64,000 nt of DNA, taken from positions 62,001 through 126,000 of the forward strand of contig JAQVBE010000007.1 in the NCBI GenBank assembly GCA_028690445.1, written 5' to 3'. The position numbers and the translations under genes were made by a program. Shown in pieces: positions 18,486 through 27,882 of the stretch. Numbering within the stretch: the stretch's first letter is position 1; the number at the start of each line of letters is the position of its first letter. A model generated the notes under the pieces. It was not told the origin of the DNA. It was given only the letters and a program-made list of their open reading frames with translations, and searched no databases. The stretch is from Aliarcobacter sp. GTDB taxonomy: Bacteria > Campylobacterota > Campylobacteria > Campylobacterales > Arcobacteraceae.

Positions 18486-20670
18486 TAGCACCAAACCCAC
18501 CACTACTAGGATGTGCGTCTTCAAAACCTCTAACTTTTGGATGTTTTTTCAAATACTCTTTTACAGCAAAGGCTAATTTCCCAGTTCCAATTCCATGGTA
18601 AACTAAAACCTCTTCAAAACCTGCAAGTAGTGCATCTGATAAAAATTTATCAAGATTTTCAAGAGCTTCATCAGCTCTTTGTCCATGTAAATCTAGTTTT
18701 ATATTTCCAGTTTCTGGTTTTTCAATAGTTACAGTTGCTTTTTTTGCTGGGATTTTTGGAGGTGGATTTCCACTTCTGCTTATATCTTCAAGAAAAACTT
18801 GAACTTTCATTCCCATGTCATTTTCAATAAATGCTTTTGCACCTTTTATTGAAACTATTGTTCCTTTTGTATTTCGATATTTCACTCTATCTCCAACAAC
18901 TAATTCAACTGGTTCTTGGACTTTTTCAGTTTTGATTTCAACTGCCATTTTATGAGCAATATTTAAATGCTGATGAGATTCACCAACAAGTTTTGCCTTT
19001 ATAGCTTTTTTTGCTTCATCTCTAGCATCATTATACTCTTTATGAAGTTTTGATTTTTCAGAATAAATATGTTCATCGAGTTTTTCTTTCTGATCTTTTA
19101 GATTTCCAGAAATTCTTTGCATATCTGCAATTTCAGCATCAAGTTTTGCAATTTTTTGTTTGTATTCTCTCTCTAAAGAACTACTTCGTTCAATTAATTC
19201 ATTTAACTTATCTTTATCATCTCCATAAACTTCCCTAGCTCGTTTTACAACACTAATAGGAATTCCATATCTTGTGGCTGTTTCAAAGGCATAAGAACGT
19301 CCTATTGTTCCTTGTAAGAACTCATAAGTTGGTCTTTGATTTTCTTCATCATAAAGAGCAGCTATTAACTCCACATTTTCATTTGAAGCCATAAGTGCAG
19401 CTAATCTTTTATGATGAGTTGTGATAATTACTTTTATATCTCTTTGAATTAAATCTTCAATTATTACTTTAAATAAACTAGCTGCTTCATCTGAGTCAGT
19501 TCCTAGTTCTATCTCATCAACTCCTACTATTGCATTTTTTGAAGAAAAAAGTTTTGAAAACTCAACCATACGACCTGCAAATGTTGAAATATCATTTTTT
19601 ACACTTTGAGGATCATCTAAAACTGCATTTATTGATTTAAAGTTACTAACAACCGTATCATGGTGGGCTTTATATGGAAGTAAATATTTTGAAAGAAAAA
19701 CAGCTGCTAAAATTGATTTTAACATCATTGTTTTCCCCCCTGCATTTACTCCTGTAATCATTACAACAGATTTTGTAAAATCAATAGATATAGGTTTTGG
19801 ATTACTTAGTGCTGGATGACAAAAATCCACAAGTTTATTTGTACCACTTTTTGATGGAAGAATAAAGTTTTTATCCCCTGCTTTTGCAAAAAATAGCCTT
19901 GCTTGATAGTGATCAAATTTATCAAACTCTTTGTTTATAAATTTTAGAAATAAAAGATTTTTTTCAAATAAAGACGAAATTTCTTTACAAATTTTATATA
20001 AAATCTCTTCTTGTTTATTTTTTAAATCACTTTGTTTTTGTTTTAATTCACCAATACTATGAGGAATCACATAAAAAAATCCAGAGTTAGAACGGTCAAT
20101 TACAGAACCATTTAACACATGATTAAATCCACCACGAACCAATAAAGACTCTTCACCATTTATATAATGAACTTGAGAATCAACTAAATATGTTCTTATT
20201 TTTGAAGAGTTTATAGTTTTATAAAGACTTTGTTTTATTGCTTCTTTATTTTTTGAAATAGCATATTTTATGTTGTCAAAGTCTTCGTTTATTCCATCTT
20301 TTAGATTTGCTTTATCATCAAAATAATCTGAGATTTTTATAATATCATTTGGAATAATAATCTTATCAAGCCATTCGGCAAGTTTTCCATCAAAATTAAA
20401 TCTTTTTAAGTATCTAAAATAATTTATCATTTTAATAAATTCAAAGATATCATCAATTTTTAAGATACCTTGCTTTTGAATATGCATCAAAGGTGTATCA
20501 AGATTTTCAATTTTGTTTGGTGCTTTTATGTCAAATTTTGACAACTCATTTATAAGTTTAAAATGAAGGTTTATATCACCTTCTAAAATAATAGATTTTT
20601 CTCTAGCTAAAAGCTTTGAAAAACTATCTATATAATCAATTAAGTCTAGTTTTTTTAGTATATTTTGCAT
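18469..20670 (-). CDS. mutS2: MutS2 family endonuclease/ATPase
   Basis: This is a 733-residue protein. A MutS core with Walker A GVNAGGKTMMLKS is followed by Walker B (VDEIELGTD) and ABC signature regions, then a long coiled coil (about residues 500-590) and a C-terminal Smr domain (LDLHGQRADEALENLDKFL; VYHGIGTGKLA). MutS2 binds branched or collided DNA and acts against recombination; in bacteria it also acts on stalled ribosomes. The ATG at 20670 is chosen because homologous MutS2 starts close to this point (MQNILKKLDLIDYI). A -10 sits only 6 nt upstream, so the mRNA is probably leaderless. Earlier in-frame starts at 20748 (TTG) and 20727 (ATG) would extend the protein by 19-26 residues. Confidence 0.9.
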   Translation of the reverse strand: MQNILKKLDLIDYIDSFSKLLAREKSIILEGDINLHFKLINELSKFDIKAPNKIENLDTPLMHIQKQGILKIDDIFEFIKMINYFRYLKRFNFDGKLAEWLDKIIIPNDIIKISDYFDDKANLKDGINEDFDNIKYAISKNKEAIKQSLYKTINSSKIRTYLVDSQVHYINGEESLLVRGGFNHVLNGSVIDRSNSGFFYVIPHSIGELKQKQSDLKNKQEEILYKICKEISSLFEKNLLFLKFINKEFDKFDHYQARLFFAKAGDKNFILPSKSGTNKLVDFCHPALSNPKPISIDFTKSVVMITGVNAGGKTMMLKSILAAVFLSKYLLPYKAHHDTVVSNFKSINAVLDDPQSVKNDISTFAGRMVEFSKLFSSKNAIVGVDEIELGTDSDEAASLFKVIIEDLIQRDIKVIITTHHKRLAALMASNENVELIAALYDEENQRPTYEFLQGTIGRSYAFETATRYGIPISVVKRAREVYGDDKDKLNELIERSSSLEREYKQKIAKLDAEIADMQRISGNLKDQKEKLDEHIYSEKSKLHKEYNDARDEAKKAIKAKLVGESHQHLNIAHKMAVEIKTEKVQEPVELVVGDRVKYRNTKGTIVSIKGAKAFIENDMGMKVQVFLEDISRSGNPPPKIPAKKATVTIEKPETGNIKLDLHGQRADEALENLDKFLSDALLAGFEEVLVYHGIGTGKLAFAVKEYLKKHPKVRGFEDAHPSSGGFGAKVVKL

Positions 20671-20676
20671 GGCGGG

Positions 20677-20682
20677 ATTATA
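20677..20682 (-). promoter_or_regulatory. -10 box directly before mutS2 (leaderless mRNA)
   Basis: On the minus strand TATAAT is followed by six bases (CCCGCC) and then the ATG at 20670. Transcription starting 6-8 nt after the hexamer would begin at or next to the A of the ATG. No Shine-Dalgarno motif is present. Confidence 0.6.
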
Positions 20683-20769
20683 GCCAAAAGCTCTTAATAT
20701 TTTTATATCTAAATTATTATTCCACATTAAAATAGTAGAATTACTCAATTTAATAAAAAGGATGGAGTT

Positions 20770-21135
20770 ATGTTAAACAAAAAAATTATTTCAATAGCAT
20801 TATGTACTACTTTAATTGGAGTTGCATTAAATGCAAAAGAACATGATAATTATCAGGATGATGGAAATTATCATGAAAAAAAAATAAAACATGACAAACA
20901 AAAAGAAATACCAGCTGGTTTACAAAAAAAACTAGAAAATGGTGAAAGATTACCTATTGGTTGGGAAAAAAAATTAGAGAAAGGTCAAATAGCTAATAAA
21001 CAAATGTTACATAGTGGAAGAATCTTAAATACAAATCTTTATCCAAATATTAGAAATACTGAGGTTTATCAAGTTGAAGATAAAATTTTTAGAATTTCTA
21101 GAGATACAAAAGAGATTTTAGATATTTTAAAATAG
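20770..21135 (+). CDS. Small secreted RcnB-like protein
   Basis: This 121-residue protein has a signal peptide (residues 1-22, ending near LNAKE). The mature part is charged and begins with a His/Asp/Lys-rich stretch (HDNYQDDGNYHEKKIKHDK). The core repeat-like phrase IPAGLQKKLENGERLPIGWEKKLEKG is typical of the RcnB/PxGxxKKL periplasmic family, linked in enterobacteria to nickel and cobalt homeostasis. The end KIFRISRDTKEILDIL matches the usual strand-helix finish. The metal-binding role is not proven here. It has a good ribosome site (AAGGATGGAG) and starts 100 bp from mutS2 on the opposite strand. Confidence 0.6.
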   Translation: MLNKKIISIALCTTLIGVALNAKEHDNYQDDGNYHEKKIKHDKQKEIPAGLQKKLENGERLPIGWEKKLEKGQIANKQMLHSGRILNTNLYPNIRNTEVYQVEDKIFRISRDTKEILDILK

Positions 21136-21141
21136 ATGGAA

Positions 21142-21168
21142 AAATTCTAGCTTTAAAAGCTAGAATTT
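21142..21168. terminator. Bidirectional terminator between RcnB-like gene and mogA
   Basis: AAATTCTAGC (21142-21151) pairs perfectly with GCTAGAATTT (21159-21168) around a TTTAAAA loop, with a T-rich tail on the plus strand. The flanking genes are convergent. Confidence 0.8.
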
Positions 21169-21191
21169 GTTTTATTTATATTAATTAGCAA

Positions 21192-21728
21192 TTATTTTTT
21201 AGGTCTAAATGCTTTTATAACTTCTTCATTACAAACCAAAAATGGCCCTTCCATCAAATCAATACAATATGGAATTGCTGGAAAAACAGCATCTAAACAC
21301 TCTTTTATTGATTTTGGTTTACCTGGAAGATTTACGATTAATGAACTTCCTCTTAAACCTGCTGTTTGACGAGATAGAATTGCTGTTGGTACAAATTTTA
21401 ATGACTCAGCTCTCATTAACTCTCCAAAACCTGGCATCATTCTATCGCATACAGCTTCTGTGGCTTCGGGTGTTACATCTCTTAATGCAGGTCCTGTTCC
21501 ACCTGTTGTTACAACTAAACAACATTTTTCATTATCTACTAAATCTTTTAATGTATCTTCAATTGTTTTTTGATTATCTTCAATACATCTATAAACAGGT
21601 TCCCAAGGAGTTGTCAAATAACTGCTAATTGTATCAATAATTGCTTTGCCTGATAAATCCTCATATATTCCCGCACTTGCTCTATCTGAAGCTGTTACGA
21701 TTCCTATTTTTGCTATTTTTTCACTCAT
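21192..21728 (-). CDS. mogA: Molybdopterin adenylyltransferase
   Basis: This 178-residue MogA/MoaB-family enzyme adenylates molybdopterin before molybdate insertion. It opens with KIGIVTASDRASAGIYEDLSG. The central motif is VVTTGGTGPALRDVTPEA, followed by MMPGFGELMRAESLK, LSRQTAGLRGSSLIVNLPGKP and the C-terminal FPAIPYCIDLMEGP, all typical. It is the last gene of the aroB-to-mogA minus-strand run; its ATG overlaps the bioV stop by 4 bp. It implies that molybdoenzymes are made by this organism. Confidence 0.95.
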   Translation of the reverse strand: MSEKIAKIGIVTASDRASAGIYEDLSGKAIIDTISSYLTTPWEPVYRCIEDNQKTIEDTLKDLVDNEKCCLVVTTGGTGPALRDVTPEATEAVCDRMMPGFGELMRAESLKFVPTAILSRQTAGLRGSSLIVNLPGKPKSIKECLDAVFPAIPYCIDLMEGPFLVCNEEVIKAFRPKK

Positions 21729-22240
21729 AATAAGTGTCCTTTTTCTTTTATATAATATACTGTTGCAAAATTCTTAAAAAATTCTTTTACTTTTGAAGCT
21801 TCAATTATCTTATCAACTCCACCTAAATAAACTTCTATTTTTGTGCCTTTATCTAAAAGTTTTTGAAGTTTTCCTTCATTCCATTCATAATAAAGAAGTT
21901 CTTCTAATTCTTCGATAGTTCCTAGTTTGAAATATTTTGAAATATCTATTTCTTTTGGAAAAATTACATTTTCTAAAAATGATTGACAATAAGTATTTGC
22001 ATCTTTTTTAAAATACATAAGTTGTGTTCTTTTAAATTTATCATCATAATTTTGAAAAAATGCAGGAGAAAAAAGTTGAAGTGTATCAACCCTTTTTTGT
22101 GAATTCAAAGCTTCTTCAAAAGCTTTTATAGCTCCATAAGAAAAACCATAGAAAGTAAAATCATTTTTTATTAAATACTCTTCAAATAATTCTGATTCTT
22201 CAAAAAAACAAAAACCAGAAAAATAGTTTTTAGATGTCAT
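21725..22240 (-). CDS. bioV: Pimelyl-[acyl carrier protein] methyl ester esterase BioV
   Basis: This 171-residue alpha/beta hydrolase cleaves the methyl ester of pimeloyl-ACP to end the BioC-BioH type pathway to biotin. The opening YFSGFCFFEESELFEEYL, the nucleophile elbow GFSYGA (Ser34), Asp143 in GGVDKI, and His169 near the end (EKGHLL) match BioV described in Helicobacter and Campylobacter relatives, which lack BioH. The protein is much shorter than typical esterases because the lid is small. The ATG at 22240 overlaps the stop of the FtsH-like gene by 11 bp. Expression is coupled to neighbours unrelated to biotin, so the gene order is inherited rather than functional. Confidence 0.85.
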   Translation of the reverse strand: MTSKNYFSGFCFFEESELFEEYLIKNDFTFYGFSYGAIKAFEEALNSQKRVDTLQLFSPAFFQNYDDKFKRTQLMYFKKDANTYCQSFLENVIFPKEIDISKYFKLGTIEELEELLYYEWNEGKLQKLLDKGTKIEVYLGGVDKIIEASKVKEFFKNFATVYYIKEKGHLL

Positions 22241-23699
22241 CAAAAGTAATTACCTCATTTTTAAGCATAATATCTTTTAATCTATTTATCTCTTCCACAT
22301 TTTGCGATAATTCGTTTCTTAAATCATTTTTTATATCTAAAAGTAATTCATCAACAGAATTTAGCATTTTATACTTATTTACAACATCATTAGCTGTTTT
22401 AAAAGCTTTTTCTAAATCTTCATGATTTATTGCATATTTTTCTTTTTTTATAACTTCAACCCCAATAAATCCGGCTAAATCTCTTCTAATATTTTCACGT
22501 AATTCTTGAAAAGAAGGATAAGTTGAATTTAGTTTTTCAACACTTTCATCAAATAAAGCAACTTTTGTTTTTGATATAAAGGATTTAGAAGCTTGATAAA
22601 TAGCCAAAATTTCTTTTTGTTTGTCATCTAGAATTTTTATTTGTTTTTTACCAAATTCAAGTTTATTTTTTGCAACTTGAATATCTGAATTATTTAATAT
22701 TTTTTTGTTATCTTTAATCATATTTAATAAAGCTTCATTTATTAATGTAGCCAAAGCAGCTGAGCTAAATCCAGCTGTTTCATTTACCAATTTTTCAATA
22801 TTTATCTCATGATTTTTATTATTTAAATATAACTCTAAAATCTTTTTTCTATCATTTATATTTGGAAGTCCAACATGAACTCGTCTATCAAATCTTCCAG
22901 CTCTTAAAAGAGCATCATCTAAAACTTCTATTTTATTTGTTGCAGCAATTACAATAACTCCACTATCTCCATCAAATCCATCCATTTGAGTTAGAAGTTC
23001 ATTTAATGTTGATTCTCTTTCATCATTTGATTTTCCACTTCTTGCTTTTCCAACTGCATCAATTTCATCTATAAAAATAATTGCAGGTGCGCTTTGTTTC
23101 GCTTTTGCAAAAAGTTCTCGAACTTTTTTTGCACCCATTCCAACATAAATTTGAACAAAACTAGCTCCACTTTGATAAAAAAATGGAACATCAGCTTCAC
23201 CTGCAACTGCTCTTGCAATCAACGTTTTCCCAACACCTGGAGGTCCAACTAATAAAACACCTTTAGGAAGTTTAACTCCATATTCTAAATATTTTTTAGG
23301 ATTATTTAAAAAATCAACAACTTCTTCAAGTTCTTCTTTAATTTCATTTATTCCAGCCACATCTTTAAATGTTATATTTGAAGTAACTGCTTGAATATTT
23401 GAGTTTAAATCTTCATTTGATATTTTTGCTCTATTTTTCACAATCTCATCATCAAAAGCTGTTGTTTGTTTTTTATTTTTATTAAAAAAGTCTTTGACTT
23501 TTTCTTGTTTTGCTCTTAATAATAAAGCTAAAAAAAGTAAAATAAACAAAAAAATGATTCCTATATAATAAGAACTTCCTTGTATGTGTGAGCTACTTTT
23601 ATAAATAGTATAAATAAATAATACCAGCAATACAACTGCTGATAGCGCCATTAATTTAAAATTTTTATCTAAATTTTTATTATTTGAATCTTGCGACAT
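22230..23699 (-). CDS. FtsH-like membrane AAA+ ATPase lacking the zinc-protease motif
   Basis: This 489-residue protein has two N-terminal membrane helices (about residues 15-33 and 44-62) with a short periplasmic loop, then an AAA+ module with Walker A GPPGVGKT (152-159), Walker B IIFIDEIDAVG (Glu212) and the second region of homology DDALLRAGRFDRR. At the place of HEAGH of FtsH (about 368-372) it reads YQASK, and no second metal site is visible. The ATPase looks intact but the protease is dead. It probably acts as a membrane unfoldase or remodelling factor, possibly with true FtsH. I recall a similar protease-less FtsH homologue in Helicobacter beside mtaB and mscS. Confidence 0.85.
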   Translation of the reverse strand: MSQDSNNKNLDKNFKLMALSAVVLLVLFIYTIYKSSSHIQGSSYYIGIIFLFILLFLALLLRAKQEKVKDFFNKNKKQTTAFDDEIVKNRAKISNEDLNSNIQAVTSNITFKDVAGINEIKEELEEVVDFLNNPKKYLEYGVKLPKGVLLVGPPGVGKTLIARAVAGEADVPFFYQSGASFVQIYVGMGAKKVRELFAKAKQSAPAIIFIDEIDAVGKARSGKSNDERESTLNELLTQMDGFDGDSGVIVIAATNKIEVLDDALLRAGRFDRRVHVGLPNINDRKKILELYLNNKNHEINIEKLVNETAGFSSAALATLINEALLNMIKDNKKILNNSDIQVAKNKLEFGKKQIKILDDKQKEILAIYQASKSFISKTKVALFDESVEKLNSTYPSFQELRENIRRDLAGFIGVEVIKKEKYAINHEDLEKAFKTANDVVNKYKMLNSVDELLLDIKNDLRNELSQNVEEINRLKDIMLKNEVITFDDI

Positions 23700-24948
23700 T
23701 TTTATTAGCCTTTACTTCATAATCATCTATAAAAACCCAATCTCCAACTAAATCAACCGGTGAGTCTATTTCTATTTGATTGAAAAATTGATCTAAACCT
23801 ATATATTTTCCATTTTTTATCGATTCAACTAAAACTTCTAATTTTTGAGTATTATTTTTTCTAAAATTAAAATTCTTTTCATCAATTATACTTACTAATT
23901 CATTGTATCTAATTTTTGCAATATCACCTTTTATCTGAGGTTTCATAGTTGCACTTGGTGTTCCATCTCTTTTTGAGTATGTAAAAGCATGAATATGTGT
24001 AAGTGGAAATCTATGAAGATTTTGCATTGCTTCACGCCATAACTCATCTGTTTCACCGGGATGCCCCACAATAAAATCAGTACCTAAAGCATAACCATTT
24101 GAACTTAAAAACTCAAAAAGTTCTAAATCTGATAAGACTTTATTTCTTCTATTCATTATTTGTAACATCTCTTTTGAAGTATGTTGTAATGCAATATGAA
24201 GATGTTTTGCCATAAATGGTTCATTTATAAGCTCTTTAAATTCATCATCAATTTGAATAGGCTCAATACTTCCCATTCTAATTCTTCTCACACCTTTTAT
24301 TAAAGACATTTTTTTAAGAAGTTTTGCCAAAGAAGTGTGTTGTTTTTTTCCGTAACTTCCTACATTTGTTCCTGTTAAAATAAACTCTCCAAAACCATTT
24401 GCAGCTAAAGTTGTAACTTGTTCTAAAATTTTATCTTCTGTATAACTTCTTGCATCTCCTCTTACATAAGGAATAATACAATATGAACATCTAAAATCAC
24501 AGCCCTCTTGAATTTTAATAAATGCCCTACTTTTTCCAACAAACTCTTCTACAATAGTTTCATCAATATGAGTTAAATCTCCAGCTTGAAAAAATCTTTC
24601 TTCTTTTAGCAAAAGTTCATTAATATTCTCTTTTTCAGAATGACCAAACAAAGAATCAACTTTAGCTTCTTTAAAAAGAGCTTCACCTTTTGTCCAAACT
24701 CCACAACCTGTAAATACAACTCTTGGATCTTTCGGAAGTTTTTTTAAACCACTTATATATCCTCTTGCTGTACTATCAGCACTATTTGTTACTGTACATG
24801 AGTTTATAATGACTACATCCGCTTCAGCTTCTTCTTGTGTTACTTCAAAATCTTTTAGATTACTCATCATAACTTGAGTATCAAAAACATTTGTTCTACA
24901 TCCAAAAGTTTTAAAATATACTTTTGGTTTATTATGTGAAAAATTCAT
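23680..24948 (-). CDS. mtaB: tRNA t6A37 methylthiotransferase MtaB
   Basis: This 422-residue radical-SAM enzyme adds a methylthio group to t6A at tRNA position 37. The N-terminal UPF0004 domain has Cys17, Cys51 and Cys82 (TFGCRTN, NSCTVT, TGCGVW) for one 4Fe-4S cluster. The radical-SAM cluster is C150-x3-C154-x2-C157 (EGCDFRCSYC). GEFILTGTNVGSYG, MGSIEPIQI and DFIVGHPGETDELW are further blocks. A TRAM-like end covers residues 355-415. The FTYSKRDGTPSATM segment matches MtaB more than MiaB or RimO. The gene overlaps the FtsH-like gene by 20 bp. Confidence 0.92.
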   Translation of the reverse strand: MNFSHNKPKVYFKTFGCRTNVFDTQVMMSNLKDFEVTQEEAEADVVIINSCTVTNSADSTARGYISGLKKLPKDPRVVFTGCGVWTKGEALFKEAKVDSLFGHSEKENINELLLKEERFFQAGDLTHIDETIVEEFVGKSRAFIKIQEGCDFRCSYCIIPYVRGDARSYTEDKILEQVTTLAANGFGEFILTGTNVGSYGKKQHTSLAKLLKKMSLIKGVRRIRMGSIEPIQIDDEFKELINEPFMAKHLHIALQHTSKEMLQIMNRRNKVLSDLELFEFLSSNGYALGTDFIVGHPGETDELWREAMQNLHRFPLTHIHAFTYSKRDGTPSATMKPQIKGDIAKIRYNELVSIIDEKNFNFRKNNTQKLEVLVESIKNGKYIGLDQFFNQIEIDSPVDLVGDWVFIDDYEVKANKNVARFK

Positions 24949-24966
24949 TAATATTTATTTCCTAAT

Positions 24967-26715
24967 TTATCTTTGTATAATTTCATCTTCCAAATCTTTT
25001 GGAAGATTTTTTCTTTTCATAGCAGGTCCATAAGCATTATCTGTTCTATTAATATTAATTTGTTGAGTAGGATAAGCAATATGAATATCATTTTCTCTCA
25101 TAAATGCATCTAAAATCTCTGTACTAATTGTACTTCTTAAAACTAATGCCGCATAAGAATTTGTTAGATACCAAGAAGATATTACAATACCTTGAGGTTC
25201 AACAAAAGTAAATACTCTAGGTTCTACTCCTGTTGCACGTAACTGATATTTATTTCTCATTTTAGATAACTGTTTTCTAGTAATATCAGTATAACCTTTT
25301 GAATAATGCTTTAAAATATCTCTTGCAATTTTTTGAGCTTTTTTATGATTTGAATCAAAAGTAATAGTAATATCAATTCCATCCCAAACTGTTCTTAAAC
25401 CAGAGTGTGTATAGTTAGCTATAAGCTCTGAAAAAATATAGTTATTTGGAATAAAAAAAATTCTTCCACTTCTTCTATTTACCATATAAGAAGTCAAAGT
25501 AATATCTTCTCTAATAGTTATTTTAAATAAAGAAATATCTAAAACATCTCCAACAGTTTCAACATTACCTTTATTTACTTTTATTCTATCTCCAACTTGA
25601 ATTGAGCCAGATGTTACAATAACCATCCAACCAAAAATAGACATAAACCAATCTTTTAAAGCAATTGCAATACCTGCTGATGCAAATCCTAAGATTGTTA
25701 CAAGATATGAAACATTATCTATATATGAAAATAAAATAAGCATTACAATTAAAAATACTAAAGTAAAATTAATTATTTTATTTATCATATAATAATTCTC
25801 GTTTTGAGAAAAATATCTTTTTAAAGCTAATTTTACTAAAAATGCAATTACTGATAAAATCATAATTATTATAAAAATAACAACCATTTTTTGAACTTGT
25901 TGAGATATTTGGCTTTTAATCTCCAAAATAACTTGTTCAATTTTTCTTGTATATACCTCTTCAGTTGTAGATACAATTTCTAGAATCATTACAAAATCTT
26001 TTTTTTCTTTATCCAAAAAAGTAATTTTTTCTTTATATTCGGGTTTTAAGTCTAAATTAAATAATTCTAAATATAAAAGTAACTCTTCATCCAATTTTAT
26101 GGTCAAATAATCAATATCTGATTCTAAAGTTTTAAATGTTTTTTTGTTATTCTCTAATTTTTTTATCTGAGATAATGCATTAATTATTCCAAAAGGATTT
26201 GTAATATTTTCATATTTTTCAATCTCAGGGGGATTTATAAGCCCACCTATAGGTGAACCTTTGTACTCATCTATTAACTCTAATTCATTTTCTTTAACTC
26301 TGATTTTATTATGTAATTGATAAGTTTGTTCATCTGTAATATTTGTTTTTCTTTTTAAATTATCTCTCAAAACCGCAAGTTCTGTTGAAATTTTACTATA
26401 TGCAAGATAGTTAGAATATCTTTTTAATAAAATATTATCTTTTAATTCAAGATCAATTTTTGAAATAGCATCAATTAAAGTATTGATTTGAGCTATATTT
26501 TCTAAATCTTGCTCTTTACTTTTTAAACCTTCAAGTTCTTGATTTTTTTTAATTTCTAGTTCTTTTTGAGCTTCTTCATATTTATCATTTATGATTTTTT
26601 GCTCAATTTGTTTAACTTCTGCTTTATCGTTTTTATCAAGCGTTGAAATATTATTACTTACAGCAGCCCATAAAAAACAATTAATAAATAGTAATAATGC
26701 TAATTTTTTAATCAA
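24967..26715 (-). CDS. Mechanosensitive ion channel, MscS family, with coiled-coil periplasmic head
   Basis: This 582-residue protein has a signal-like N-terminus, a long charged coiled-coil region (about residues 25-265), then three membrane helices (about 280-375). The pore-lining block is LGFASAGIAIALKDWFMSIFGWM, followed by the beta domain GDRIKVNKGNVETVGDVLDIS with RSGRIFFIPNNYIFSELIANY. It opens under membrane tension on osmotic downshock. The large head makes it of the MscK/MscM type rather than plain MscS. It lies 1 nt after aroB and 18 nt before mtaB in the same operon. Confidence 0.9.
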   Translation of the reverse strand: MIKKLALLLFINCFLWAAVSNNISTLDKNDKAEVKQIEQKIINDKYEEAQKELEIKKNQELEGLKSKEQDLENIAQINTLIDAISKIDLELKDNILLKRYSNYLAYSKISTELAVLRDNLKRKTNITDEQTYQLHNKIRVKENELELIDEYKGSPIGGLINPPEIEKYENITNPFGIINALSQIKKLENNKKTFKTLESDIDYLTIKLDEELLLYLELFNLDLKPEYKEKITFLDKEKKDFVMILEIVSTTEEVYTRKIEQVILEIKSQISQQVQKMVVIFIIIMILSVIAFLVKLALKRYFSQNENYYMINKIINFTLVFLIVMLILFSYIDNVSYLVTILGFASAGIAIALKDWFMSIFGWMVIVTSGSIQVGDRIKVNKGNVETVGDVLDISLFKITIREDITLTSYMVNRRSGRIFFIPNNYIFSELIANYTHSGLRTVWDGIDITITFDSNHKKAQKIARDILKHYSKGYTDITRKQLSKMRNKYQLRATGVEPRVFTFVEPQGIVISSWYLTNSYAALVLRSTISTEILDAFMRENDIHIAYPTQQININRTDNAYGPAMKRKNLPKDLEDEIIQR

Positions 26716-26716
26716 T

Positions 26717-27751
26717 TTAAAAACCTTTTAATATTTTTATAACATCATCTTTTGTAACTTCATTAGTGATTTTGCAATCACCAATACCAACTGGAAGAAT
26801 AAATTTAATTTTATTATCCAATGACTTTTTATCTAAGAAAAAATGTTCATAAAAGTCTTCCACATCTTTGATTTTATAAGTTGTTGGAATATCATATTTT
26901 TCTAATAAATTTTTTACTCTTAACTCTTCATCTTTACTCATAAGTCCTAATTTTACAGCCAATGCATTTGCCATACACATACCAATTCCCACAGCTTCAC
27001 CATGTAAATATGTATCATAATTTGTTTCATTTTCAATAACATGACCAAAAGTATGACCATAATTTAAAGCAGCCCTAATTCCCAACTCTTTTTCATCTTG
27101 CGAAACTACATCTGCTTTTGTTTGAACAGATTTAGCAATTGCAATTCTAATATTTTCATCTGTTGTTAAATCGTTTTGTTCTAACCACTCAAAAAAATCT
27201 TTGTTAAAAGTCACAGCCATTTTTACAATTTCAGCAACTCCTGCTCCAAACTCTCTTTTTGGAAGAGTTTTTAAGAAATTTGGGTCTATATAAACTGCAA
27301 TTGGTTGATGAAAGGCACCAACTAAATTTTTTCCAAATTTATTGTTTATTCCTGTTTTTCCACCAACACTTGCATCAACTTGAGAAAGTAAAGTTGTAGG
27401 AATTTGAACAAAATCAATACCTCTTTGATAAATAGAAGCTGCAAATCCAGTCATATCTCCAATAACACCACCACCAAAAGCAATAAGTAGAGATTTTCTA
27501 TCAAGTCTTTGAGTAAAACAGTGAGCTAACATATCTTCAATTGTTTGCATATGTTTATACTCTTCACCATCAGGAATTGTACAAACACTAAGCTCTCGTG
27601 CTTTTATTTTTGTTTTTAAATACTCCAAATGAAATCCACTAACAGTTGGATTTGTAATAATCACAACTTTTCTATCAAAATATAGTTCGTTTAATTCATC
27701 TATAAAAATTTCATAAGAGTTATCATGGGGTAAAGTAATTTTAACAGTCAT
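26717..27751 (-). CDS. aroB: 3-dehydroquinate synthase
   Basis: This 344-residue NAD- and metal-dependent enzyme converts DAHP to 3-dehydroquinate in the shikimate pathway. Clear blocks are VIITNPTVSGFHLEYL, IPDGEEYKHMQTIEDML, IAFGGGVIGDMTGFAASIYQRGIDFVQIPTTLLSQVDASVGGKTGIN, then GAGVAEIVKMAV and the metal His-bearing NYGHTFGHVIE and LHGEAVGIGM. It is the first gene of the operon aroB-mscS-mtaB-ftsH-like-bioV-mogA. Start ATG at 27751. Confidence 0.96.
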   Translation of the reverse strand: MTVKITLPHDNSYEIFIDELNELYFDRKVVIITNPTVSGFHLEYLKTKIKARELSVCTIPDGEEYKHMQTIEDMLAHCFTQRLDRKSLLIAFGGGVIGDMTGFAASIYQRGIDFVQIPTTLLSQVDASVGGKTGINNKFGKNLVGAFHQPIAVYIDPNFLKTLPKREFGAGVAEIVKMAVTFNKDFFEWLEQNDLTTDENIRIAIAKSVQTKADVVSQDEKELGIRAALNYGHTFGHVIENETNYDTYLHGEAVGIGMCMANALAVKLGLMSKDEELRVKNLLEKYDIPTTYKIKDVEDFYEHFFLDKKSLDNKIKFILPVGIGDCKITNEVTKDDVIKILKGF

Positions 27752-27844
27752 TTTATCTATCCAAATATTTATTTAATAAGGATTTTATATTAGCCAAAAA
27801 AAACTAAAAGAAGGTTAAAAAGCCTTTTAACTTAATTCTGTTAA

Positions 27845-27871
27845 ATTAGTTTAAGTAAAACTTAAACTAAT
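27845..27871. promoter_or_regulatory. Perfect palindrome in the helicase promoter (candidate operator)
   Basis: ATTAGTTTAAGT (27845-27856), AAA spacer, and ACTTAAACTAAT (27860-27871) form a perfect 12-bp inverted repeat. It covers the expected -35 position of the promoter whose -10 TATAAT is at 27883-27888. Being upstream of the start point it is not transcribed from that promoter, so an operator is more likely than a terminator. No regulator is identified. Confidence 0.55.
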
Positions 27872-27882
27872 CTACTTTTGGA

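Noticed and set aside
19733..19739. A run of six C (six G on the coding strand) in mutS2, considered for phase variation
   Set aside because: It lies inside the conserved Walker A codons (GGK), is only six long, and the frame is intact.
21242..21628. A 128-codon plus-strand reading frame
   Set aside because: It is antisense to mogA and is a Leu/Phe-rich shadow.
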